Below, in pieces: positions 33,901 through 46,400 of a DNA stretch of 64,000 nt; the stretch's first letter is position 1; every line of letters begins with the position of its first letter. The stretch lies in the NCBI GenBank assembly GCA_012274445.1, contig JAAROD010000076.1:558001-622000 (forward strand), given 5' to 3'. Under the pieces are notes generated by a model that saw only the letters and a program-made list of their open reading frames with translations, was not told where the DNA came from and ran no database searches. The position numbers were made by a program, and so were the translations under genes. The stretch comes from Sclerotiophoma versabilis. Its lineage: Eukaryota; Ascomycota; Dothideomycetes; Pleosporales; Didymellaceae.

Positions 33901-36277
33901 TATTACTTAATATATCTAAGTTATAGAACTAGCTATTAAGAGTAAGGTTTTTTACTATACTTAACTTATATAGAGTATACAACCTTATATGCATAAAGAA
34001 AGGTAAAGAATAGAAGATAGTATTTAGAACCTATTATAGTTACTATAAGTATATAGTTATACTATTTAGGCTAACTAATATACTAGCAGTATATTAGGTA
34101 CTAATTAATAATATACTATAGGTACACCTAGATATTATAGTAGTAGTATACTTTAATAATATTCTAGTATATAGTAAGATACTAGAGAAATATAAGGTTT
34201 ATATATAATAAGTATTAGAATACTTAGTAATAGTAGACCTTAGGCTAAAGCTAAAGAAGTATAAATAGTAAAAAGAAGAAGTTAGGTTTCTTAGCTATAT
34301 TATAGAAAGATATAAAGTTAAGATAAGTAAAAAGAAAATCTAGGTTATAAAGAATTAGCTAATACCTACTATAGTTAAAGAAATCTAAGTATTTCTTAAG
34401 TTTATTAAATTTAACTAATACTTTATTAAAAACTACTCTATAAAGTTCTTATTACTTATAAAACTTATATAGTAGAATATACTCTTTAAATAGAAATAAG
34501 TATAAAAGAATACTTTCTAATTACTTAAGTAGGTATATACAAAGTCTTCTATACTTATTATATTTAGAAGTAGTAAACCTATATACCTTAAAATAGATAA
34601 TTTAGATTTAGTATTAGAAGTATATATTACTTAAGAATAAGATAGTTAATAGTACTTAATTACCTACTACTTAAAGAAGTTTATAGTACTAGAAGAATAA
34701 TATAATATATATAATAAAGAGCTTATAGCTATTATTAATATACTATAATATTAGAAAGTATATATAGAAAGCTACTTAAAACTTACTATTTATATAGATT
34801 ATAAGAACTTAGTATATTTTACTACTACTAAGGTTCTAAATTAATAGTAAGTATACTAGTTAGAAATACTTAGTTAGTATAAGTTTAAGATTCTATATAT
34901 ACTAGGAAAAGAAAATAGTAGAGTAAATATACTTAGTTAACACTATAACCTAGTAGAGAAAAAGATAATTAATAAGTTTACTATTCTTAGAGTTAATAAG
35001 AATAGGTTATTAGGACTATTACAGCAGCTTAACTTAGTAATATAAGTTTAGTAAGAATAATATATTCTAGACTAAGTACTAGAGAAACTTTAGAAAGAAG
35101 TTATTTTAAAATATTATAATAATACGCTATATAGACACTTTAGTATTTTCTATACTATAGAGCTTATTAAGTAGTATTATAAGTACTCTAATATAAAGAA
35201 TAAAGTTACTAAGTTTATTAGAAACTATATATAGTACTAATAGAATAAGTATAGTATATATACTAAGTATAAAGAAGTATAAGTAATAGAGCTACTAATA
35301 GTACTATAGAAAAATATTATAATAGATTTTATTATATAGCTACTACTCTCTAAGAACTCTATTATAGAATATACCTATAACTTAGTTTTTATTATAGTAG
35401 ACTAATTTACTAAATATACTAAAATAATACTATTTAGGTACAGCTATACTGTATAATAGTTAGCTATAATATTTATTAACTAGATTATTTACTACTATAG
35501 AATACCTAAATTAATTATTAGTAATAGAGATAAGCTTTCTATATTAAACTATTAGACTATAATACTTACTGTATTAAGTACTAAGAAAAGGCTATTTATA
35601 GCCTATTATCTGCAGATAGATAAATAGTTAGATAGAATAAATTAAACTAGAGAAATATACCTTTAAATCTATAGTAACTAGAAATAAGATAACTAGGTCT
35701 TACTATTACCTATAGTATTAATTATATATAATAATAAGTTATTAGAAGTAATAAGTATAATACTATTCTTTATAAACTATAGAAGACACCTAAACCTCTT
35801 TACTTTATTTCTTAATTACTTTATTTAGACAGAATTAGTAATAGCTTTAGCAATTAGACTAAAGAAAGTATATTAGAAATTACTTAAAAATACTATATAA
35901 GCTTAAGAACAACCTATTTTATATATTAACTAGAAATAAAAATTAGTATCTTAGCTAAAAAAAATAGAAAAAGTCTACCTTCTTATAAAAATCTTAGAAT
36001 ATAAAAAGTAATAAAAAAGCTAAATAAGGTTAAGGTTAGACTATTTTTTATTTCTAAGTAAATTAGCCTAGTTAAGTACTAGCTTAAGCTACTTAAGAAT
36101 ATAAAAATCTATCTAGTATTCTATATCTTACTATTAGAACCTACTAACCTAAGAATACTAATCTAGAAAGACTTCTACTACTAAGCTAACAGTAGTAATA
36201 AGTAGAAAGTTAAAAAAACAATAATATATTAGAAAACTAAGAAAGATACTTAATACCTAGTTAAATAGTTAGGCTAC
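30903..36277 (+). pseudogene. Gypsy relic C, gag and pol (RIPed)
   Basis: Base-by-base RIPed counterpart of the intact element from its 7337 to about 12695. The gag start is at 30921 (ATG now ATA), the zinc-knuckle region near 31860-31905, protease near 33095, the RT catalytic region near 34150-34175 and integrase 35.1-35.7 kb. The chromodomain is interrupted at 36277 by element F. It resumes at 57596. The summed internal length (5375 + 648) is close to the intact 5984. Confidence 0.85.
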
Positions 36278-36464
36278 TATTAAGAGTTAAAGTAGCCTTC
36301 TAATAAGTATATATTTATCCTATACTATAGAAGTAGAAAGATAGAGAAGAAAGAAGAAATTATCTCTTCTTATATAAAATATAGTAAGATACTAAGCTAT
36401 ACTTTATAATTTTATATATAGGTTTAGTATATAGTCTTATATACTTAGAGCTTAGCCTATTATA
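36278..36464 (-). repeat. 3' LTR of element F
   Basis: 187 bases, matching 56911-57097 in length and near-identical in sequence. ATACCTCTTTTCTTT follows at 36465, the complement of a purine-rich tract, consistent with the 3' end of a minus-strand element. Confidence 0.85.
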
Positions 36465-37993
36465 ATACCTCTTTTCTTTACTTTAACGCGTTTGCTTATA
36501 CGTAAAACTTAGAGCAGTAATATAATAGTAAAATAGTTACCTATAGGCTACTATTCTTAAAATAAAGCATAGTCTCTAAATTAAGTAATCTAGGTTTTAC
36601 TATAGAGCTATAATCTTATTATATATATACTTCTTTACTTATACTTATAAAGTACTAGCTAATTATAGTCTGTTTATATACAGCTCTAGCACTAGTAGTA
36701 GTTTTAATTAGTTATATTACCTTATCTTATAACTTAACTTATAATTACTTTCCTATATAGTAACTATTAGTCTATTAACTTTACTTTAAGACCTCTATAG
36801 CCTTAGTAGAGGTATATAGGTCTAAGTTCTCTATATAAACTATATAGACTCTTCTCTAAAAGCTCTTTTCTTTCTTTATCTTATACTTAACTTATTAATT
36901 ATTCTATAGGTTTTATATACTTTTCTAGATATCTTTTTCTTTAATACTCTTCTACTTCTATATATTAATATATCTGCTCCTGCTTATAGTATATAGAGTT
37001 CTAGTAGCTAGCTAGGTAGTAGTCTTAACTATCTTTAAGGTTCTACTAGTAGCTCTGTAAACAGCACTTACTCTACTACTTTTAACTACCTTATTAATAT
37101 TATTTACTAGCTTATTACTTATATAACTACTAGAAGTATTATTTTAGCTAATATTAATATTTCTTAAGGTTCTGCTAACTTTAACTAGTACTATACTATA
37201 TAGTATAGTATAGATAAGGCTGTTACTAATAAGCTCTGCTAGGTTCTTGCGTTTACTTCTATATAGTACTCTTCTTTTTTATAGTCTTTTTCTTTACTAA
37301 TATTCTATATAGATTAATATCTATTATATTACTAACTACTTTTTCTACTTTAATAACTAGTCTCTATATAATACTATTTTTAGTTCTAGAGTTTATAATT
37401 ACTTTTCTATTATTACTTATATAACTATTTATACTTATTAGCTACTTACCTAGTACCTCTTCTACTTTAACACCTTTATTATTTACTTCTATAGTACTAT
37501 TAACCTTACTAGTTATACTAATAACTACGCTGCTGCTGTCTAAGGTAAGAAGATATTTATAGCTTTTCTTAGCTGCATGTCTATTACTAGATAGTAGAAT
37601 AAAGCTTATTCTAACTATATATAGAGTAATAGTAGTACTTATTACTACTTTACTAACTCTTATATAGGTACTTCTTCTAAATCTACTAATAGTACTTTTA
37701 GTACCTTTAGTTATTCTAGTAAATAGGCTATTACAGCCTCTGTAGAAGAAGGATACTTTAGTAATACTAAGTAGGCTTTTAGTAGTATATATAGTTCTTC
37801 TATATAGTTACTATTTATAATATAAGTAAGGTTTTTCTTCTAGTTTCTAGCTAGTCTTTTTATAAGTAGCTATATATCTTTTATATAAGCTATCTAACTT
37901 CTATAGGCTTTAGTATTAATAAAATTAGCTCTTAGCTTCTAAGTTAGAGCTTTATAGCCTACTTACTTAACTTAATATTATAGTTATTATAGT
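36465..37993 (-). other. Element F, post-pol region, no domain recognised
   Basis: About 1.5 kb of RIPed sequence between the F 3' LTR and the first copia element. On the minus strand it should hold the end of pol, but I could not identify integrase or chromodomain traces. The right end is approximate. Confidence 0.45.
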
Positions 37994-40900
37994 AAAGGTT
38001 AATAATTATATAATTATTAACAGTAATATAGGCAGATTAGAGAGATTATATTAATAGATAAGAATAATTAATTAGCCCTACTCTAATTAAGAACTAGCCT
38101 AGAGGTAAAACATGTATATAGTTGCACTCTTTTACTATAGAAATAAAATAAGGAACTTAATTAACTCTTTTATACCTAAATTAATCTTATCTAGTTATCT
38201 TAGCTCTAATAGTTATAAGCCTAGCGTTATAAAGACTATATAGTAGATTTCCCTGCATACTCTACATAGCTAGAAAGCTAGACAGGATTAATTATATACT
38301 TTTAAATACAACCCTTCTTAACAGTTAGATAATAGAATCTAATTCCTAACTCTTAACTAGCTAGGTCCTACTTAAAAGCTAATTAGATTAGCTCTACTAG
38401 TTTGCTTAGCTTAAACTCTATATAAGAGATAAGGCAGTATAGGATTAAATTAATCTAGATAGTAAAACAGTTATAGTAATTAATAAATAAAAGCTAGAGT
38501 ATCTAACTCTCTCTTTAAAGCTAGTCTCTAGGAACCTCTTAGAAAATAGTAATAAAAATAAGCTAAGTGTTACTACTAATTAAGAACAGCACATTCTTAG
38601 GATAGAGGTATATAAATTAGTAATTAGAGATTACCCTAAAGAAGTCTAAAAATACAAGGTTATAACCTTAAGGTAGATAAGATTAGCTGTAAAGCTTAGT
38701 AATATTTAAGATTAAATTAATAAAATAGTATTAGCTAATCTTATAGCTCTAGTATTAATAAAGATACTTAATTCCTAAGAATTAACTCTGTAAGCTCTAA
38801 TCTAAATTCTAAAGAATAATCTAGCACTAACTAATAGCAACACTATATATCTAGTTAGGTAGTAATACTGTGCTTACCTTAAAAAAGCCTAATTAGGCTA
38901 GATCTTACTAGATAAGTAGTTTAATAAGTAGCAAGTACTCTATAGAAAAGCTTAGGCGTTTAAGATTACTAAGATTAAAGAATAACTTACTCTTACTAAC
39001 TTTCTTAATATAATTACTCCTAGGCTTACTCTAGAATAGTCTTACTTAATAAGGCAGTAAATAATTATAGACATAGCTTTTAGTTATTAATTAATAGATA
39101 TAAATAATCTATCTAAGGTCTTTATATTAATACTCTAAGAACAAGCTATTAGCTTAGCTAGAAGCAAAGGAAATACAGCTTTTGTAACTCTAGGTAGAAG
39201 CTCTAATTAGGATAAAACTAAAAGAAAAACAGGATTAAACTAGAAAAGCTGTCTATACAAACCTAAAGGACTCTATACTTAAGACTCTATTAATTACTAT
39301 AGACTTTAAACTATAATTACTAGATCTTTCTCTTCTAGATTACTAAAGATATCTCTATTAAACTTTAATAAATCTAAGATTAAAGAGAGACTTAATAACT
39401 TAGAATAGAGTAAGCTTAAGGAATAAATTAAAGAAGCTAGATAGAAGACTAGATTGTTAGAGGATACGCTATCTTTAGCTAAATATTCTAGCTTAATTTT
39501 AGTAGCAGTTATTAATCTATCCTAATTTTAACCTAAATAAGGCAGAGTCTATTCTATAATAGATTATAAACATCTCTTATTAATAAGCACTATTCTAAAT
39601 AGTAGAGAAGCAGTCTACTTAGTAAATAATTAATTACTTCTAATACTAGGGACTTTTAAACAGTCTAATTTAAGCAAAACTATTAATACAGGTACTTAAT
39701 TACTACCTGTCTTAGGATTAGGAAATTATATCCTTAAAGAAATCCTAAATAGAAAGAATAGACTAAAGACTAAAGATCTTATACTTAAGAATATTAAAGT
39801 TATTAAAGAATTCTATATAAATATTATATCTAAAGCTTACCTTAAACAAGCAGGTATATAGTATCTTAGATTAGACAACACTCTTAGGTATAGAATAATT
39901 AAAGATAATATTATTATAGCTAAGCTATATATTACTTATAATCTTACCTTTATTAAATATAATAAGATTACCTTTTACTCTTCCTCTAGTGTGTATACTA
40001 CGTTAAGATTATCTAAACCTATAGAAAGATTAAATAGTAAGAACCTATAGTATTAATAATTAGGTTACCTAGAATAGTAAGTACTATAATTATTAGTACA
40101 AGCTGCTTAGAACGTTTATATTAACAGAATAAAGAGAATTAAGTGCTAAGAGTGTATAACTACCTACTCTACCTAAGTTATATTAAGACAGCCTAGAAAG
40201 CAATTACTAAGGCTATTTTACAGAATATTATAGAATCTATTTAATATACTAATAGAAAGGCTTAATAAAGAATAGACTATAATTATTAAGAAAGACTACT
40301 TAGGAAAGCTCTTTAATTATAACCTATAGTCTAAGACTTTAGATAAGATTATAAGAGTTATTTAACTATTTAAGAAATAGGTTAAAAGAAAGTATTAACT
40401 AAGTATTATTAAAATCTATTAGAATAACAATATAGCTACTAGACTATAGAAAGGTTAATTATGCTACAAAGAATAGGCAGATAAGAAGAAGATAAAGATA
40501 ATTACTTCTTCTCCTTATACGCATAAACTAAACAGATTAGTAAAGAAAGTAGAAAAAGAGCTAATTACTAAATCTATTAAGATAAGAATAGGCACTAATC
40601 TTCTCTCTTAGCTATAGCCTAAGATTATAGATACTGCTACATATCTGTATAAGATAAGTCCTATAGTAATCTATAGTTTTAGATTACCTAATAAGGTACT
40701 AGATAACTAGTTTAGACAGTACTTTAGATAGTATAAACTAGCCTAGATTAGGTACTAAACAGCTAATCTATAACTAGACTAGAGTAGCATATACGCCTAT
40801 AGCTGCAGAGTATATTCTCTTAAAAGAAATTAAGTAGTAGAGTAAGATAAACATAGATATAAAGTTAATCTATAGAAATATATTGGATATCTAGTTGGCT

Positions 40901-43900
40901 ATTAGGCCTCTAATATCTATAAAATATAGGTCCTATTAATTAATTAAGTAATAATTACTAGAAATATTAATTTTAACAAATCTCTGTTCTATAAAAGAAA
41001 GAAGGACAAAGAAATACCTAAAAATTAAGTAACTTAACTTACTAATATCCTTTATAATAGAGAACTAGCTAATCTAGGCTAGAATATTAATATACTTAAC
41101 CTTAGAGATTAAACACAATCTAAGATAGATAGATTAGCTACTAAGCAATAGCTTAAAGGTAACGTGCCTCTATTAAATAATACAGAGACTAGCCTAGTTC
41201 TAGATTATAACATATTAGATATAGATACTGCGTAAGGTACTTATAAGGCTAGTATTTACCTAGAAATCTACACAGACTAATCTAAAAATATTAGACTTAT
41301 AACTCTAGAATAAATACCTAAACTAACTAATCTAGAGATAGGTGCACTAGGTAGAGGTAATTAAAGTTATTATATAGAGATAGATAGTTAACAGGACATA
41401 AACACACCTATAAGAGCTAGCTTATCTTATTCTAGTAATTAGATAGGATTATATAAGTTAAGGCAGGAGCGCCTAACTAATTCTAATACTAGCTCTACTA
41501 GCGCTACTTCTATTACTCTAGACATAGTAAGAGATATACTAATATAAAGGTTAAGTTAAAGAATTAGAAGTACAGCACCTAAAATAGATTAACTAATAAA
41601 TATATACATACTACTCTACAGAAGAAAGAATTACAATAATTAACTAGAGAGTAGTAGCTAAGAAAGTATTAACACATTAATTACAGATCTATAAGAAAAT
41701 AATTAGATAGACAACTTTAAACACATATATCTCCTAGAAACTAACTAGTTCTAGGATAAACAATCTAGCTATAAAACACTAAACGCAGTAGTTATAGCAG
41801 CTATGCTAAACAACAAATCTAATTAATTAGATTATACTTTACACCCTTATTAAGATAATCTCCTACTACTACTAAATATATAGAAGCAGCTCCTATAACA
41901 CCCTCTAAAGACTCTGTTTATAGACTCTTTAACTAAAGAAATTAATTAGATAATTAAGAAGAGTACCTAGTTAGAGATTCTAGTATCTAAAGCAAAGAAT
42001 TAACTATTACTATTAAAGTAGGTATAGACTTATAGATTTAATTAAGATAGCTACTTTATTAAGTGCAAGGCTTAGATTATTATAAGAAGAGATTTATAAG
42101 AAACAAATTCTCTTTAATCTACCTACGCTGCAACCCTAGCAGCTAAATTATTTAGAGTAGTAATATTAATTATAGCTTAATTTAATCTAGAAGTAAGACA
42201 GTACAATATTATTAGAGTATTCCTTAACGCTATAATTACAGCAGACAATCTAGTACTCTATAAAATACTAAAAGAATTTAAAAAGAGTAGATACTATATT
42301 AGGCTTAATTAAGCACTGTATAGATTAAGAAAATTACTACTTCTTTAGTATAAGAAGTTCTTAAGGTTACTTTAATTAATTAGACTGTAATTAAGTAAAG
42401 AAGAGCTCTACCTATTCTATAATAAGAGTAAGAAGATTATTATACTCTTCTATATAGACAATATTCTCTTAATCTATTCTAAGACCTATAAAACAGATAC
42501 TAAGCTCTTATAGAACAAGATTATAGAAAAATATAAGATCTAAGACTAGAGACTAGTTAAATAGTTTCTAGAAATTAGAGTAATCTATAATAGAGAGCTT
42601 AGGACTATTACTCTTATATATAATATATATATTAATAAGATTACTAAGAAGTTTAGATTAGTAAATAGTATATTTCTACTAACACTACTCCCCTTAGAAG
42701 AACTAATTAAAAACACTAGAAAAGTAACTAAAAAGAAAATTAAAATATATTAAGAGAAGGTTAGATCTATATTATATACAGTAATTATGCTGCAACCTAA
42801 TATTATGTTTATAGTATCTAAGCTATTATATTTCCTAACTAATTCTAGTAATAAATATTAAAAAGCTATAGATAGAGTAATTATGTACCTGTACAGAATA
42901 AGATTAGAAGAAATCTAATATAGTAATTATAATAGAGCTAAGCTAATAATCTGCAAAGATATATCTTTTATAGATAATCTAGAAACTTAATAATTATTCT
43001 ATAAATACCTAGTTATACTCTTTAGAGGTCTAATCCTATAGAAAGCTACTAGACAAAGTATAGTAACTACCTCTATAACTAAGGCAGAGCTTCTTACTCT
43101 TAAGCATGTTACTAAAGAAATAATTATACTTAGGCAGTTCTTTAACAAGCTTAATCTTAAGATAAGCAACTTATAGAATATATAGTATAACAACCTTTAA
43201 ATAATTAGACTAGTAGTAGAGGCTAATTAACAGATTACTACTTGTCTTAGGCATATAGATATATAAAACATATAGCTTAGGCAAGAATATACTAAGGGAT
43301 TAATCTAGATTAGTTATTTAGAAACTAACAACATACTAGCTAACAGATTAACTAAGTTACTTACTTATTAATAGTTTAAGAAGTTTAAGTAACTAATTAA
43401 CCTATATAAGGTTATTAACAAAGATAAAGTAATTAAGGAAGATAGAGTTAATAAAGTAGATTAATCTATAAATATAATATTATACACACTAATATACTAA
43501 GCAGAATCTACATCTATAAGAGACTAAACAATTAACATAGATAATTAGTTAAGAAAAGGCTAAGAGGGTAACTAATTAATACATAGTTAATTAATTAAGC
43601 AACTCTATAAGAAGAAGATTAATTACTACTATATAAGTAGCAATTAGGTTACAGATATTAGTATTAGATTAATAACTCTAACTAGGAGCTTAAGCCTAAG
43701 TACTAGCTTAATTATAAGTAAACCTGTAGTTATAAGCTTAAGTAGCTAGATAATAGAGATAATTAGCAATCTAAGAATTATTAGGAGAGGCTTAACTATA
43801 ACTAATCTAAGCAGGACCAGCTTAACTAGAGAACTAACTACTCTAATTATAAGACTAACTAGGAGACAGAGCTAGTAAAGCCTAATCTATAGTTAATCTA

Positions 43901-44582
43901 AGACTCTGCTTAGACAGAGTAGAAGTAAGAAATAAAGCAGCCTAATTAATCTAATCTATAGCTAAACTCTAGAGAGTACTAGTTATATTTTACTAATTAT
44001 TCTTACTACTCTTAAAGTTATTAACATTAGAATTAATTATAACCTTATTCTTATTTACTAGATTAGGATTAGCCTCCTTAGATACCTGCATGTATGCCTT
44101 AAACAAGGTATTTATAAGTAGAAAAATAACTTTAACCTAAAATATATTAGAAAGATTAATAGATTAAGATAGATCTCTTACTCTATTAGCCTTATTATTA
44201 ATAGCAGTAATTACAGCCTAAGCTAGAGAACAGAGAGAACTATAGCTAATTAAAGAATTAGTAATTAGATAAAAAGGACTAAGACTAATAATTACTTATA
44301 GGGGCCTATAAGTATAAGTGTTATACTTAATATACTAGCTACTTCTCTTATATAATTAATAGTTAATATAATTATAATAATAACTATTACTAATACTATC
44401 TATAAACTACTTTAAGTAGTAGGCACATAGATAATTATAATAAGAACTAATCTTAATTCTGCTTATAGGTAAGTAATTAGTAGAGGCAGCAGCAGATTGC
44501 TTTATAGGAGTAGCAGTCTAAGACTAGAACTTCTAGAATATTAACTTTAGATTAATCTTATCTAGTTATCTTAGCTCTAATA
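37994..44582 (+). mobile_element. Ty1/copia element (copia-1), moderately RIPed
   Basis: The left LTR runs to 38211 and the right LTR from about 44360 to 44582. Both end in a shared roughly 30-base stretch (ATCTTATCTAGTTATCTTAG and following), and the rest of the LTRs is poorly matched. The primer site GTTATAAGCCTAGC at 38212 equals the one used by copia element E. A possible duplication ATAGT lies at 37989-37993 and 44583-44587, but the left LTR start is not certain. More CpA/TpG survive here than in the gypsy relics, so it has had less RIP. Confidence 0.65.
38212..44359 (+). pseudogene. Copia-1 gag-pol (RIPed)
   Basis: Ignoring RIP stops, the plus strand reads copia Pol. Pre-integrase and integrase parts are at about 39.8-40.6 kb. 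Reverse transcriptase is at about 41.9-42.6 kb, with the catalytic YxDD block mutated to YIDN near 42455. RNase H with the 'TKAELLTL' type motif is near 43085. The coding region ends near 43.5 kb. About 0.9 kb without recognised coding follows before the right LTR. Numerous TAG/TAA stops make it dead. Confidence 0.75.
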
Positions 44583-44632
44583 ATAGTTAATTATTCTATA
44601 TATATTTATTAATAATATCTTTAATAAGGTAT
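44583..44632 (-). other. Short piece of element F between the two copia elements
   Basis: Fifty bases of element F separate copia-1 from copia E and end in GGTAT, the target duplication of E (44628-44632 and 52087-52091). Confidence 0.6.
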
Positions 44633-44924
44633 TGTTAATAAGCTTGCAGTACAATACTTAGGTAATTAAATAATTAATTAGTGCCTATTTATCTAGACGT
44701 AATAACTGTTTATATATAAAGAAAATATTATTAGTTATATAACTCTAGAATCGAGCTTATAAGCAGTAGTAGGTCTACTTAACTATAGTTAGCTTAACTA
44801 CTAAGCTTCTTAAGAGTTAGCTATAAGCTTAGGTGTATAGGCTTATACTTTAGGTAATGCCTAGCTTTAATATAATAATACCTTGCTTAGCCTAGTAGTA
44901 AGCTAGCAGCTTGCTTATGCAACA
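44633..44924 (-). repeat. 3' LTR of copia E
   Basis: 292 bases, starting TGTTAATAAG and ending TGCAACA on the plus strand, preceded by GGTAT. It is less RIPed than its partner at 51795-52086, which has TA in place of several TG/CA. Confidence 0.88.
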
Positions 44925-46400
44925 TACTCTCTAGATAGTCTTCTATAAATAAAAAAGTGTCTAATAAACTACTATATAGCTTATTACTTTATTTAGCAGT
45001 AATTATTATACTTTCTATATAAGGCGCTGTTTTAAGCTTCTAATTATTATTAGAGAAGCTTATTTTGCTAGTATAAACTTTTTATATTAGTTTATACTTC
45101 TACTTTAACCTTATAATATTAAGCAGCTCTGCATATTACTAGATACTTAACTTAAAACACGCAGCTTAACTGCGTACTATCTACTTAATTTTAACTTCTC
45201 TATTACTTAGTTTATTTATAGTTAGAGTTTTTATATAATGTCTTGTAGTAATAAGTAGTATAGGCGTAGAGTAAGCAGCTTACTTTACCTTTACTAGGGC
45301 TAATTATTATATAATTAGCCCCTTTTACTAATTTTAACTATCTCTAAGTCTATTACTATAGCTATAAGTACTTTCTTATTTTACTCTTAATTTAAGCTTC
45401 TTCTACCTATTTAGCTGCTTGCTATAAGCTTCTTAAGCTTCTTATACCTCTTAAGTTACTTATAACTTATTATTTAAGCTTAAGTTATAGCTAGAAAGTA
45501 GCTACTCTTTTCCTACTAGCTTAGACAGCTTCTAATTAAGCTTCTTATATAGCTTTCCTAGGCTCTTTTTAACTATTTAGCTAACTTTAGATAGAAAGAA
45601 CCTAAGTCTAAGCGCCTTGCGCGCACTACTACTACTACTACTGCTAATACTAAGTGCTGCTATACTACTACTACTGCTACTAACTGCGCTGCTACTGCCT
45701 ACGCTCTACTCCTTACGCCTTACGCGCCTGCTGCCTACTTCTACTACTTAGTCTTACCTTTAAGTGTTAGTAGTTTAGCTTTAGCTATTTAAGCTTCTTC
45801 TACTAGGCCTCTAGGCTCTATTAGAGACCCTAGCCTCCTCCCCCCTTGCCTGTTGCTGCTGCCCCCTCTCTAGCTACCTCCTCTGCTGCTGCTGCTGCCT
45901 CTACCTCTGCCTCTGCTAGCTCCTACCCCTGCTGCTACTACTACTACTACTATTACACCTGTTATAGGCACTGCACAGAGTAAGTGCAGGACTGTGCCCT
46001 GCTTAGGCTGTGTGCACGCTCTGCTAGTTAACAGCTTAGCTGTGCAGTGCTATAACATAGCTAATGCTAGCCCTTACGCCTGCTACTACTTCTAGTACTC
46101 TTTAGGGCATTCCTGTTACTCTATATAGGTTCTAGAGCTTCTTAAGCTTATAGTATATAAACTAACAGCTCTTATAGCCCTAGCCCCCTTAAAGTAGTTA
46201 GCATTACTCTTACTAATAAGCTGCTAGCGTCTAGAGGTATAACTACTTCTATAGGTTACTATTCTTTTTCTATAATATAGTTTAGTGCTAATAAGCTTAT
46301 AAAGGTCTGTAGACCTACGCATTACTTAGCGCGTAATAAAGAAGCTCCTAGCAGAGGGTTATAGTTTTAATAGAGACTAAGAGAGAAGCTCTAGATTTAG
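44925..46400 (-). other. Copia E post-pol region with trinucleotide-rich, GC-richer block
   Basis: About 1.4 kb lies between the end of pol and the 3' LTR, more than copia elements usually have. The block at 45620-45980 is packed with CTA/CTG triplets and stays GC-rich. On the minus strand it could encode Arg/Gly-, Ser-, Val- or Gln-rich runs depending on frame, followed by a Lys/Leu/Glu-rich stretch near 45400-45580. It may be an extra post-pol ORF; I do not recognise one. Confidence 0.45.

Noticed and set aside
37998..38021. 24-base perfect AT palindrome at the left end of copia-1
   Set aside because: In RIPed DNA made almost only of A and T such palindromes arise easily; no second copy supports a function.
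42999..43193. Minus-strand ORF of 64 codons
   Set aside because: Shadow of the copia-1 RNase H region on the plus strand.
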